Shown: positions 19,701-28,067 of the stretch, one piece after another
Numbering within the stretch: the stretch's first letter is position 1
How the letters are laid out: each line of letters opens with the position of its first letter
Assembly (NCBI GenBank): GCA_043747745.1
Contig: JAYTOP010000090.1
Location: forward strand, 1 to 60,682
Direction: 5' to 3'
Length of the DNA stretch: 60,682 bases
From: SZAS-103 sp043747745
Lineage (GTDB): Bacteria; Pseudomonadota; Gammaproteobacteria; Xanthomonadales; Xanthomonadaceae
Notes under the pieces: model-generated
The model's input: the letters and a program-made list of their open reading frames with translations, nothing else
The model's database searches: none
Told to the model about the DNA's origin: nothing
Translations under genes and position numbers: made by a program

Positions 19701-21620
19701 ATTGGTATTGGACTGACAAATCGGTGAAATACTGACGGTTGTACCGGATACGGGGATATTGAAGGAGGGCAGACTCTCGGCCAGCGCGACGGTAAACGTC
19801 TGTGCCCGATTGATATAGCCAGCTGCCCTGGATGTTAGATCGGCGCGCAAGTCCGTTGTCCATGCCTTGAATGCCAATCCGGCAATGTTGTAACTGCCTT
19901 CCTGGGATGGGACATCCGGACAAATTCCGATGGCATTGCTCAGTTTGTCTACCGTCTTCGCGGTGCAAAGATCCGCAGCAGTCGGGACCGTTGCTCCCTG
20001 AATGAGTGTGGCCGGTGAGCCTCCCGATCCCAGTACCCGCCCGATGAGGTGAGTTGTACCAGAAATTCCTTCATCGTCACCCACTTCATCGGTTGCCGAT
20101 TTAGCGATCAATCCAGCGCTATCAGCCGGGATTTCATCGCTATCGAAGGTATTCAGGCCAGTCGAAAGCACAAGAATATTGCATGAGGCACAGTATTTAT
20201 TGCCGCCACCTATGCCATGGCTGCCATTTGGTCCGGCGTTGCCATACGGGTCGATCCAGCCTAGATGATCCGGCACACCGGGCAGATAGGTTGCATCGTC
20301 AGTCAAGTCGTCGAACTTCGGCGAGGCGCCATTGTTACGCCCTTCAATGTAGCGCAGCGCTTCGGCATAGATTTCAGACAGCGGATTACCCCATGCACTG
20401 CAATGACGGTCTCCACCGCCCGGGTTGTCCAGCACCCAGGTACCTGCATTACCGGTGCGGGCACGGCCACCCCACGCATAGCAGTTATCGTTGTAAACAC
20501 CGCCTTCGCCGCCCCTCCATCCACTTCCGCTACCATTGGCGTTACCCTGCCAGCCAATCAGTGCAAACCGGTTCAGGGTGTTGACGATACCTTCGTAACC
20601 AGGATTCTGATTACAGAAGGTTCCGTCGGACAGCTGGACTTCATCTCCGTCCACGCAGGCGGCAGGATTGGTACCATTTCCGGCAAACAGGCTGATGTTG
20701 CGGCGAAGACGCCCGCCGGAGCGAGGATCGGCGTTCGTGCCCGTCATCAGGCCGAAACGTACCCGACCATCGTTGCCATATTGCTGAAGTAAACCATCGG
20801 GTTTGTAATTCGTCGGGCTAGAGGCACCGAGCGGATAGGGGCCGCAAATCGGCTCACGCGGGGTCGTGCCGGTTTCATCGCAGACGTCCACGCGGACCGT
20901 GTAGTTCTTTGAGCCAAGGCCAACCGCCAAGGCTGCGTTATTGGCTTGATTATGGGTGTCATACCAATTGCATTGGGAGTCCTGGGTCGCCGACCATTCA
21001 GTCCAGTTGCCCTGCGCTACGCGCATGATCGGGTTCGTGCTGCCGGCGAATGTGGCATTGCAGAACGAAACCGTGCCTGTAAACGGCGTGTATGAACTGA
21101 TATCCCCACCGCTATAGACTTTCACCCACGCATGCAAGTCGTTGGGTATGGCTGCACGCTCAAGTATGGTTTGGGTTGCGGTATCGGTTGAGCGCAGCCC
21201 GCCGTAGAGGACACTACGCAGGACGTCGAGCCTGCTCATTGTTACCCAGTTGAGGAAATTGCCGCTCCACTCATTCGAGCACGCATGATTCGTGGCTGCA
21301 GCATCGGCCTTGTAAACTCCGGCGTTATAGCTGTAGCAAAGGTCTGGGCCAAAGTAGCCGGAATACGTGAATGTGTTCAGATAGGTGGCGGCGATTGTCC
21401 CGTTGCCTACCAGGTCGGTGTAGTCCGTATAAGCCTTGTTGAAAAGTTGCTCATCACGAGACAGGACCATCATCATCAATGGCGGCTGCGGCGATTTGAG
21501 GAACAACGGGTATTGTGAGATCGGTAGCGCCGTCCCGGCAGCATAGACAGGCTGTGGAGCGCTGCCTGCTGCAATGACCATTGCCAGGATGAGCAGGAAA
21601 TAGCGTGCTGAGAATGTCAT
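16767..21620 (-). CDS. pilY1: PilY1, type IV pilus tip adhesin
   Basis: About 1617 residues starting MTFSARYFLLILAMVIAAG, a Sec signal peptide ending near VYAAG. The long N-terminal half is cysteine-rich. The C-terminal PilY1 beta-propeller begins near GRPTVAYVGANDGMLHAFNA and contains the calcium-loop sequence DVNGDGRTD. PilY1 is secreted, sits at the pilus tip with the minor pilins and promotes extension, adhesion and surface sensing. The Ca2+ loop counteracts PilT retraction in Pseudomonas. Overlap with pilE (ATGA) and a 46-bp gap to pilX show one operon. An upstream Met at 21647 is less likely. Confidence 0.96.
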   Translation of the reverse strand: MTFSARYFLLILAMVIAAGSAPQPVYAAGTALPISQYPLFLKSPQPPLMMMVLSRDEQLFNKAYTDYTDLVGNGTIAATYLNTFTYSGYFGPDLCYSYNAGVYKADAAATNHACSNEWSGNFLNWVTMSRLDVLRSVLYGGLRSTDTATQTILERAAIPNDLHAWVKVYSGGDISSYTPFTGTVSFCNATFAGSTNPIMRVAQGNWTEWSATQDSQCNWYDTHNQANNAALAVGLGSKNYTVRVDVCDETGTTPREPICGPYPLGASSPTNYKPDGLLQQYGNDGRVRFGLMTGTNADPRSGGRLRRNISLFAGNGTNPAACVDGDEVQLSDGTFCNQNPGYEGIVNTLNRFALIGWQGNANGSGSGWRGGEGGVYNDNCYAWGGRARTGNAGTWVLDNPGGGDRHCSAWGNPLSEIYAEALRYIEGRNNGASPKFDDLTDDATYLPGVPDHLGWIDPYGNAGPNGSHGIGGGNKYCASCNILVLSTGLNTFDSDEIPADSAGLIAKSATDEVGDDEGISGTTHLIGRVLGSGGSPATLIQGATVPTAADLCTAKTVDKLSNAIGICPDVPSQEGSYNIAGLAFKAWTTDLRADLTSRAAGYINRAQTFTVALAESLPSFNIPVSGTTVSISPICQSNTNGGALIGDANWSSCALGAVLVGAKQAQIAPGYIYGRPLLANGTAGSYSFTWEDSTFGSDHDLDSTNVFTWCVGGACTYTNGQAKLNIDGTPFTGYDICWRSDSVVCTGSGGRPVVAAGQVLMRVETTSTAGGFAMLEGFNVAGTTADGVQRLALAPGSFNSILTGQINPPGAWYLPKVVSFTAGVTSAKRLENPLWYAAKYGGFTDANKNGKPDSTEWDSKVAGTPDNFFLARDPSKLRAALTAVFDKVAAQGQGSGSQADTGVRLSTGTASQSFANSFAVDSSGFDWTGDLVASGINTTGGTSSPLWSARAQLAAQIGSGSRTIVIANKATDTTGATGQFLTSSALGGSTTAQLDKIGLKVGFYPPWLGATPTSTQVDDIVAYLRGSPAKEVKNTGTMRNRSWALGDMINSSPVVSSPKDDFGYINAPTTGGGGAPYTTYVTTTKAGRPTVAYVGANDGMLHAFNAKPCTFTGTPPVVVLPCPPSGAGDEMFAFIPNSVVGNLGQLPNPSYSHQYYMDGQINVADAFYSAAWHTVLVGAPGAGGKGVFGLLVDNPSTFTGGNVLWEINGSSDSTHGGNDIGYVYSTPQVILGEDDQWYAVFGNGYNSVNGKAVLFIVNIATGAVKTITATDASDAATTSNGIGQIAAIDVNGDGRTDTVYGGDYHGRLWKFDLGIADITGVSPPSSWGVAFSGAPLFVAKDSLGNAQPITSGFEVAPGPLGGAMVYFGTGSYMLTSDNTPLPTPLVHSLYAIWDPDPSIAPAIATAITGSRIANLQAQSITSQQTVGIYTTRSTSSNGVTYTLAAGTQRGWYMDLKVATLAADGEMFFGTPRIQNGIVFFTTFEPKSDGCTPGGTRWEYGLSALTGANALGQVRVGGLGGASVCPSGGCGGLSIGDGSPVRSTSIVIPAPPCIPGFGTSCPILPKVCDPITGICTPPTPPTDPSLYSACSIVVRTTTGAPPLALPRPCGRQSWRQVR

Positions 21621-21665
21621 GGCGTACTCGGTTCCGTCGCGGGGCAACGGTCAGGGGATGTGCAA

Positions 21666-22181
21666 TCAGGGAATGAAGACAGTTTCAATGACGACCATCG
21701 ATGCGGAATTGGCAGCAGTGACAGTGTTGTCGGTATTGACCGAGACGACTTCGTATTCGCTGGATGTGTCTTCGTTGAGTTTCTGGCCCGTCTTCAGGCT
21801 GGACTGGCCCGGGATGCAGGTATCGATACGCCGGGTAACCGTCGCCGTGCCGCCGGTCGCTACCTTGCTCTTGGCCCAGTCCTCGGCATTGGTGTAGGTG
21901 CCGTATTTGCTCTTGCACCGATCATCGTTGGAGGTGAAGGCGCCGCCGGCGTCGACCGTGGCCTTGATCGTGGTTTCCTGCAGACGCACGCTGCCTTCGG
22001 CGTTTTCAAAGGCGCGGCCAAGCGTGTAGTAGTTGCCGGCCATGCGTTCCTGCAAGGTGGTGACCTGCATCGAGGCGATGCCGATCAGCGAGAGCACCAC
22101 CAGCATGATCATCGAGATGAACAACACCGCGCCGCGCTGGGCGTGCGGGACAGGACGGATCGTGGTCAGTTCCAGGGACAT
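21666..22181 (-). CDS. pilX: Type IV pilus assembly protein PilX
   Basis: 171 residues. The N-terminal PilX domain QRGAVLFISMIMLVVLSLIG gives one TM helix, followed by ASMQVTTLQERMAGN, the family hallmark. The soluble part has paired cysteines (DDRCKSK, DTCIPG). PilX is a minor pilin-like component of the tip priming complex. It is 3 bp from pilW and 45 bp from pilY1 in one operon. Confidence 0.95.
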   Translation of the reverse strand: MSLELTTIRPVPHAQRGAVLFISMIMLVVLSLIGIASMQVTTLQERMAGNYYTLGRAFENAEGSVRLQETTIKATVDAGGAFTSNDDRCKSKYGTYTNAEDWAKSKVATGGTATVTRRIDTCIPGQSSLKTGQKLNEDTSSEYEVVSVNTDNTVTAANSASMVVIETVFIP

Positions 22182-22184
22182 GGC

Positions 22185-23447
22185 TCAGTTCCCGAAGAGT
22201 CGGTTGCGCAACGCGATGGTGGACGTATAGACCTGCCGCACGCGCGAATCGTTGGTGGGAGGAGTGATGGAGACGTTGAGGACGCTCGGACTGACGACCG
22301 CTGCACCCGTCGCCGCACGGTCGACGCTGCGCGACAGGAAGCCGACACGCACTGCCCCCACGCGCCGCCATACCGCCGTCAGGTCGCCGCCGATCGCATT
22401 GATCACCGAGGCGGTCTGGTAGATATCGATCGCACCGTCGGGATTTCCTGCGTTGGTATCGCGACCATAGAGCAGCTGCATGTTTTCGATGCCCTCGACC
22501 AACTCTTCTGGCACGCCTGCGCCGCTGCTGAAGTTCAGGCGATACAGCGACGGGCCGCCACCTGCGCCCATGCCGATGTAGTAGACATAGGTCAGCGCCG
22601 GATACAGATGCAGTTCCTTGGCGACGTAGTTCTCGCCGCCCAGGAAGCCGGATTTGTTGACGACCCCATCGACGGTGACCGTGAACGTGCCGCCCGCGTT
22701 CGGGGCCGTGCTGGCCTGGAAAACGCTGGCCTTGGTGCAGTCGGCAATACTGTAGAGGCCATTGGCCTTGATCAACGTCGCAAAGTTGGTCGGTGCAACC
22801 GGCACTGTTATTGCTCCGGTAGCAAGATTGATATTGGTCACCGGGGCCGAAGCACTGCCGAAGAACCGCAGGACGATGATGTCGCTGCCTTTGACAACCT
22901 TGCCAGCGCCACTGCCAACGATCGCGCTGGACAACGCCGATGGCAGGCTCGGCGACCAGTCGGATGCGGCACCCATCGCGCCGGATCCCAACGGGTCGGT
23001 GTAGCCAGACAGATTCAGCGTGTTGCCAGGCGTGGTGCCGGTGGCCTCGTAGCCTTCAATCGCGACATTGAACTGTTTGTCAAACGACGCATTGGCCCAG
23101 ACCGGCGCATTCACCTGCGGCTGGCGATCGGCTGGGAGCAGAAAATGCGAAAACAGTTCAGGCGGGGTGGCAAGAAAATGCGCAATATCGTTGACGCAAC
23201 CCATATGGCCGGCCATGCGCACGTCGCGCTGCAGGAAGTCCATCGCGAAGCGGCTGTTTTCCTGAGCGCGCGCCAATCCCTCGGATGCCTGGTAGGTATT
23301 GCGCGAGGTCGAGAACACCTGGCTGAGCCCGAGCAGAAGGACCGAGCCGATCACGAGGCCGATCATGAGCTCGATCAGCCCGAAACCGGCGCTGACGGCC
23401 GCGCGAAGTGTCTGGTTTGCCTGCATGCGTGAGCCCGGATTGTTCAT
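22185..23447 (-). CDS. pilW: Type IV pilus assembly protein PilW
   Basis: 420 residues. A prepilin-type N-terminus (SAGFGLIELMIGLVIGSVLL) with Glu+5 is followed by a large globular domain containing the family segment YQASEGLARAQENSRFAMDF. PilW is a minor pilin that links PilV and PilX in the priming complex. It overlaps pilV by 4 nt (ATGA). Confidence 0.95.
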   Translation of the reverse strand: MNNPGSRMQANQTLRAAVSAGFGLIELMIGLVIGSVLLLGLSQVFSTSRNTYQASEGLARAQENSRFAMDFLQRDVRMAGHMGCVNDIAHFLATPPELFSHFLLPADRQPQVNAPVWANASFDKQFNVAIEGYEATGTTPGNTLNLSGYTDPLGSGAMGAASDWSPSLPSALSSAIVGSGAGKVVKGSDIIVLRFFGSASAPVTNINLATGAITVPVAPTNFATLIKANGLYSIADCTKASVFQASTAPNAGGTFTVTVDGVVNKSGFLGGENYVAKELHLYPALTYVYYIGMGAGGGPSLYRLNFSSGAGVPEELVEGIENMQLLYGRDTNAGNPDGAIDIYQTASVINAIGGDLTAVWRRVGAVRVGFLSRSVDRAATGAAVVSPSVLNVSITPPTNDSRVRQVYTSTIALRNRLFGN

Positions 23448-23932
23448 AGCTGGCTGGCCAGCGCGAAGGTGTTGCCCTGATCGTTCGCGTTCGCAAAGCG
23501 CGCATCGGTCCAGGTAATCGTCACCCGTACCGAACCAACCGCACCAGTCACCGGATCAGGAATAGCGACAATGGCGGTACCGCCGGGCAGATTACGCACG
23601 ACCTGACATTCCCAGCCGTTGATATCGTCGGCGACGAGATCGGCAGTCACTGGTTGCTGGTCGCACGTCGTGGGAATGCCGGAAAAATCGGCTGTTGTTA
23701 CGTAGGAATACCGCGATATCAGACGGCGGTTGGATCGGATCATGTCGATCATCTGATAGGCAAGATTGGTCGCGACGGTGCGTTGATTGGCACCGTAACT
23801 GGCCTTGAGCGACGTGGCCTGCAACAGACCCAAACCGAGCAGGCCGACGCTGAGGATCACCAGCGACACCAGCACTTCGATCAGGGTGAAACCGCGCGCT
23901 GCACGGGCAGAACGGAGATGTGAGGCAATCAT
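23444..23932 (-). CDS. pilV: Type IV pilus modification/minor pilin PilV
   Basis: 162 residues from MIASHLRSARAARG. The cleavage site RG/FTLIEVLVSLVILSVGLLG and the following GLGLLQATSLKASY are typical of PilV. It is a minor pilin of the priming complex and overlaps both neighbours by 4 nt, so the operon is translationally coupled. Confidence 0.95.
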   Translation of the reverse strand: MIASHLRSARAARGFTLIEVLVSLVILSVGLLGLGLLQATSLKASYGANQRTVATNLAYQMIDMIRSNRRLISRYSYVTTADFSGIPTTCDQQPVTADLVADDINGWECQVVRNLPGGTAIVAIPDPVTGAVGSVRVTITWTDARFANANDQGNTFALASQL

Positions 23933-24447
23933 GGGCAGGCCAGCTTCTGCATGCTGAGTTGACCGGTAATCAACAGGGAAAAGCTGCGTTTGCCGATATA
24001 GGACGCAGGGCAGTCGGTCGGCGTCATCACGAATGTGGTGTTGACCGCGCCGGTGTAGATGCCGCGATTGTTGAACATCAGGGTGCCGCCGGCAGTGGGG
24101 GTGGTGAAACTCATGCTTGTGCTGCCCGAACTTGTCCGCATCACGGTATCGCCGGCATTGAATGTGCCGCTGCCATTGAGATCGGAGAACACCATCCAGC
24201 CGGCGTTCCAGTCGGTGCCGCAAGCGGCTCCGTCGGGACTTGCGCAAATGCCCGCGCCGACGTTGTTCTTGATTGCCTCGCTGCGGGCCAGGCTGACCGA
24301 TGCGATGAACTCGTTCGCACGGGTGGCGATGCGGTTCGAGCGCATGGTCGATGAAAAGTTCGGGAATGCCATACCGATCAGGATCGCGAGGATCAGGATG
24401 GCAACCACCAATTCGACGAGCGTGAAGCCTGACTCAGTCCTGGACAT
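23929..24447 (-). CDS. fimT: Minor pilin FimT/FimU (GspH family)
   Basis: 172 residues from MSRTESG. The cleavage site SG/FTLVELVVAILILAILIG has Glu+5, followed by the GspH domain (RANEFIASVSLARSEAIKNN, GTDWNAGWMVFSDLNGSG). It is the first gene of the minor-pilin operon, the position of fimU or fimT in pseudomonads and xanthomonads. The lone gene at 15.4 kb is a second member of the same family. Confidence 0.92.
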   Translation of the reverse strand: MSRTESGFTLVELVVAILILAILIGMAFPNFSSTMRSNRIATRANEFIASVSLARSEAIKNNVGAGICASPDGAACGTDWNAGWMVFSDLNGSGTFNAGDTVMRTSSGSTSMSFTTPTAGGTLMFNNRGIYTGAVNTTFVMTPTDCPASYIGKRSFSLLITGQLSMQKLACP

Positions 24448-24603
24448 GTGCACGCGCCGATAGAAAGACCCAGGCCGCAGTCTAGTCCGCATCCGGTTGA
24501 TCGCAAGAGCGAGGAGGATGACCGGTCATGGGCACCCGACGGGCGCGACCCGATCCGGGTCGGAGCACGCAACAGTTCACAATGCGAACATCCAGACCAC
24601 CAA

Positions 24604-26043
24604 TCAGGGCCCTGTCAGCACCCGATAACAGGGCTTGTAGGCACCCGACATCTTCATCCGGCTCTGCGCGACAAACGCGCGCAGCAGCGCATCCAGCGCC
24701 TGCATGATGTCCGGGTCGCCGTGGATCTGGAACGGGCCTTCCTGCTCAATCCGGCGCATCCCGTCCTCCTTCACGTTGCCGGCGACGATGCCGGAGAACG
24801 CGCGGCGCAGGTTCGCCGCGAGCTCATGCGGGGCCTGGTTGCGGTGCAGGTTCAGGCCGGCCATCGCCGCGTGGGTCGGCACGAAGGGGTGCTGGAGTTC
24901 GGCCGGAAGCCGCAGCATCCAGTTGAAGAAGAACGCGTCCTGGGTGCCGACCCGGCGCTGGCGTACCTGGCGGACGCCGTCCTTCATGGTGCGCGCCACG
25001 GCTTCGGGATCGTCCACGATGATCCGGTAATGCCTGCCGACGTCCTCGCCTAGAGCCAGGCGCAAGAACTGGTCGATCTGTTCGAAGTACGCGGCCGAAC
25101 CACGCGGCCCGGTGAACACGAACGGGAACGGCTCGTCGACGTTGTCCGGGTGCAGCAGCAGGCCGAGCATGTAAAGGATTTCCTCGGCCGTGCCGACGCC
25201 GCCCGGGAACACGATGATGCCGTGGCCAAGCCGCACGAAAGCTTCCAGGCGCTTCTCGATGTCCGGCAGGATCACCAGGTGGTTGACGATCGGGTTCGGC
25301 GACTCGGCCGCGATGATGCCCGGCTCGGTCAGCCCGATGTAGCGGTTCTGCTGGCGGCGCTGCTTGGCGTGGGCGATCGTCGCGCCCTTCATCGGCCCCT
25401 TCATCGCGCCCGGCCCGCAGCCGGTGCAGATGTCGAGTCCGCGCAGGCCGAGTTCGTAGCCAACCGACTTCGTATAGATGTATTCGTCGCGCGAAATCGA
25501 ATGTCCGCCCCAGCACACGATCAGATTCGGCTCGATGCGCGGCTTGAGGACGTGCGCATTACGCAGGATCTCGAACACCGCGCTGGTGATGCCTTCGCTG
25601 GTGTCGGTCGCGAAGCGCACATCGCCTTCGACTTCGGTGAAGGTGTAGACGATGTCGCGCACCACCGCGAACAACAGCTCGGCGACGCCGCGGATGATCT
25701 CGCCGTCCACGAACGCCTGCGCGGGCGCGTTCTTCAATTCGACCTTGATGCCGCGATCGTGCTGGAGGATCTGGACATCGAAGTCCGGGTACATTGCCTG
25801 CGCCGCGCGCGCATCGTCGGCGTGGCTGCCGGTGGTCAGCACGGCCAGCGCGCAGCGGCGCAACAGGTCGTGCAGGTTGCTGCCGGCGGAAGCATCGCGC
25901 AGGCGCACGATCTCGGCGCGCGACAGCACGTCCATGCCGCCGCGCGGCGTGATCAGGGCATTGACCGTGCCGATCGGCTTGGCAGCGTCGGTCGATGTCG
26001 GCGGGACGCCGGTGTCGATCGGACTGGTGGCGGTCGTGTTCAT
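24604..26043 (-). CDS. ppnN: Pyrimidine/purine nucleotide 5'-monophosphate nucleosidase
   Basis: 479 residues, close to E. coli PpnN (YgdH). An N-terminal domain (about 20-150, LSRAEIVRLRDASAGSNLHD) is followed by the LOG fold with the catalytic-type FPGGVGTAEE motif near residue 300 and GCGPGAMKGPMKGA. A C-terminal DUF3412-type region follows. PpnN splits nucleoside monophosphates into base and ribose 5-phosphate and in E. coli is allosterically activated by (p)ppGpp. It is monocistronic, or last after marC. Confidence 0.95.
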   Translation of the reverse strand: MNTTATSPIDTGVPPTSTDAAKPIGTVNALITPRGGMDVLSRAEIVRLRDASAGSNLHDLLRRCALAVLTTGSHADDARAAQAMYPDFDVQILQHDRGIKVELKNAPAQAFVDGEIIRGVAELLFAVVRDIVYTFTEVEGDVRFATDTSEGITSAVFEILRNAHVLKPRIEPNLIVCWGGHSISRDEYIYTKSVGYELGLRGLDICTGCGPGAMKGPMKGATIAHAKQRRQQNRYIGLTEPGIIAAESPNPIVNHLVILPDIEKRLEAFVRLGHGIIVFPGGVGTAEEILYMLGLLLHPDNVDEPFPFVFTGPRGSAAYFEQIDQFLRLALGEDVGRHYRIIVDDPEAVARTMKDGVRQVRQRRVGTQDAFFFNWMLRLPAELQHPFVPTHAAMAGLNLHRNQAPHELAANLRRAFSGIVAGNVKEDGMRRIEQEGPFQIHGDPDIMQALDALLRAFVAQSRMKMSGAYKPCYRVLTGP

Positions 26044-26115
26044 TGCGTCTCGTCGGAATGGGCGCGGAATCGGGACGGGAAAGGTAGCACGCGCGTCGCC
26101 GGCGACCGGCTACCC

Positions 26116-26715
26116 CTAGCCGTGCGGCGCGATGTGCAGGTACATGCCGAGGCCGTCGAGCAGCATCTGCACCGATACGGTCACCAGCAACATGCCCATC
26201 AGCCGCTCCACCGCGACCAGCACGCGCGTGCCCATGATCTTGTACAGATAGGTCGCGGCGAACAGGATCGCGGCGGTTGCCAGCCACGCGATCAGCAACG
26301 CGGTTCCCCAGTCCGCGTTGCGCTGCGGATTGGAATTGCTCATCAGCATCACCGCGGCCATGCCGGACGGACCGGCGATCAGCGGGATCGCCATCGGTAC
26401 GATGAAGGGTTCGCCCTCTGGCACGTCGCCGAACATGCCCTCGGCGCTCGGGAAGATCATCTTCAGGCCGATCAGGAACAGCACGATGCCGCCGCCGATG
26501 CTCACCGACTCCTGGCGCAGGTGCATCGCCGCGAGCACGTACTGGCCGCCGAACAGGAAGGCCATCAGCACCGCGAGTGCAATGACCAGTTCGCGCGCGA
26601 GCACGATGCGCCGGCGATGCGCCGACAACGGCCGCAACAGGCCGAGGAACACCGGGATGTTGCCGAGCGGGTCGAGGATCAGGAACAGCAACAGCGCGGC
26701 CGACCAGGTGCTCAC
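26116..26715 (-). CDS. MarC-family integral membrane protein
   Basis: About 199 residues from a GTG (VSTWSAALLLFLILDPLGN) that overlaps the SDR stop as GTGA. It has six predicted membrane segments, with FLILDPLGNIPVFLGLL and the repeat-partner sequence PLIAGPSGMAAVMLM, the inverted-repeat motifs of the MarC/UPF0056 family. The physiological substrate is unknown, and the original link to multidrug resistance was not supported. It ends with TAG followed two codons later by a second TAG. Confidence 0.9.
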   Translation of the reverse strand: MSTWSAALLLFLILDPLGNIPVFLGLLRPLSAHRRRIVLARELVIALAVLMAFLFGGQYVLAAMHLRQESVSIGGGIVLFLIGLKMIFPSAEGMFGDVPEGEPFIVPMAIPLIAGPSGMAAVMLMSNSNPQRNADWGTALLIAWLATAAILFAATYLYKIMGTRVLVAVERLMGMLLVTVSVQMLLDGLGMYLHIAPHG

Positions 26716-27509
26716 GGGGTCGGCTCCGACATCGCCACGACCGGCGTCCACACCTGCCCGCGCTGGTCGCGTCCCGCCGCCGACAGCAGATGCACGCAGG
26801 CATCGGCATAGGCGCTTGCCTGCGGCCAGGTGCCCGGGGCTTCGGTCATGAAGGCTTTCATGCGCAGCGGCGTCTGCATCGGCCCGGGTTGCAGCGCGGC
26901 GACGCGGACCGATGAACTCTCCAGTTCATCGGCGAGCACGCGCATCAATCCCTGCAGTGCGAACTTGGCGACGCCATAGCCGCCCCAGTACGCCCGACCG
27001 ACGCGCCGCAGGTCGTCCATCACGAACACCACCGCGCTGTCCGGAGCTTTCCGCAGCAGCGGCAGGCAGGCCTGGGTGAGCAGGAACGGCGCGCCGACGT
27101 TGACGTGCAGCGCGTTGATGAACTCGGTCGGATCGGTGTTCTGCAGCGGCGTCAGTCCCTGGAACTCGGCGGCGGCATGCAGAATGCCGTCGAGGCGGCC
27201 AAACTCGTCGCTGATCCGCATCGCCATCTCGGCGTAATCGGCCGGGGTCGCACCGAGCAGGTCGAGCGGGTAGATCGCGGGCTGCGGCCCGATCGCGGCG
27301 AGCGCGTCGTGCAGGCGTTGCAATTTCGGCACGCGCCGGCCGAGCAGCACGATGGTCGCGCCGGCAGCAGCGCACGCACGCGCGGCCGAATCGCCGAGCG
27401 CACCGTTCGCGCCGGTGACCAAGATGACGCGCTCACTGAGCGCGTCGGCACCACTGAGCGTGTCGGCGACCGGCGATACCGCTTCATCGTCGCCCGGCAC
27501 CGCAGTCAC
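26712..27509 (-). CDS. SDR-family oxidoreductase (YciK-like), Ser replaced by Asp
   Basis: 265 residues. It has an NAD(P)-binding Rossmann fold with TGANGALG near residue 32, the NAG-like HAAAE segment and active-site YGVAK (Tyr-x-x-x-Lys). The position 13 before Tyr, which normally holds the catalytic Ser, reads Asp (VVFVMDDLRRVG), so either chemistry is altered or the family uses a different acid/base pair. A disordered acidic N-terminal extension of about 25 residues precedes the fold. It overlaps marC and grxD by 4 nt. Substrate unknown. Confidence 0.85.
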   Translation of the reverse strand: MTAVPGDDEAVSPVADTLSGADALSERVILVTGANGALGDSAARACAAAGATIVLLGRRVPKLQRLHDALAAIGPQPAIYPLDLLGATPADYAEMAMRISDEFGRLDGILHAAAEFQGLTPLQNTDPTEFINALHVNVGAPFLLTQACLPLLRKAPDSAVVFVMDDLRRVGRAYWGGYGVAKFALQGLMRVLADELESSSVRVAALQPGPMQTPLRMKAFMTEAPGTWPQASAYADACVHLLSAAGRDQRGQVWTPVVAMSEPTP

Positions 27510-27823
27510 GCGCGTTGCGCCTCGGCGGCCATGCGCTTGAGTTCGCCGCTCGCGTGCAATTCGAGTGCGATGTCGCAGCCGCCGATCAGTTCGCCGTTGA
27601 TGAACAACTGCGGAAACGTCGGCCAGTCGGAATAACGCGGCAGGGTGGCGCGGATTTCCGGATCTTCAAGTACGTTGACCGCGTGGTATTGCGCGTCGCA
27701 TTCCTTCAGCGCCTGCACGGTGCGGCTGGAAAACCCGCACATCGGGAATTGCGGCGTGCCCTTCATGTACAGCACGATCGGGTGCGCTTCGACCTCGGTC
27801 CTGATCCGTTCCATCACGTTCAT
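27506..27823 (-). CDS. grxD: Monothiol glutaredoxin GrxD
   Basis: 105 residues from MNVMERIRTEVEAHPIVLYM, chosen because CGGAG lies 6 nt upstream. An alternative ATG is two codons earlier. Active site is CGFS (in FPMCGFSSRT), with GSH-binding WPTFPQLFINGELIGGCDI. CGFS glutaredoxins carry [2Fe-2S] clusters with glutathione and BolA. It is the first gene of the grxD-SDR-marC overlapped series and is divergent from sodB, another iron/oxidative-stress gene. Confidence 0.95.
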   Translation of the reverse strand: MNVMERIRTEVEAHPIVLYMKGTPQFPMCGFSSRTVQALKECDAQYHAVNVLEDPEIRATLPRYSDWPTFPQLFINGELIGGCDIALELHASGELKRMAAEAQRA

Positions 27824-27885
27824 CGACATCTCCGTTGTATCCACAGCTTGGAATGATTGCGCGCGCGGTGCACGGATGCACCGCT

Positions 27886-27983
27886 CGCGAACAATCGTCT
27901 CAGCGATTGTTCGCGGAGCCGCGTCCGGACATGCGCCGGAAGGGGCGAGCCTGAATCCAGTCCATGGATGGACTGGATTCAGG
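27886..27983. repeat. Two perfect inverted repeats between grxD and sodB
   Basis: First, arms CGCGAACAATCG/CGATTGTTCGCG (27886-27897 and 27904-27915, 6-nt loop). Second, 16-bp arms at 27950-27965 and 27968-27983 around a 2-nt centre, built on CCTGAATCCAGTCCAT. Neither has a T-run, so they are not simple terminators. They are probably short dispersed palindromes or operators for the divergent pair. Confidence 0.8.
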
Positions 27984-28067
27984 CCATCAAGAATCGAGCG
28001 CAGCGCTGCTAGAATTGTAATCCCTGCGGGGCAATGACGCCCCGTCGCCATAATCAATGGAGCCGCC

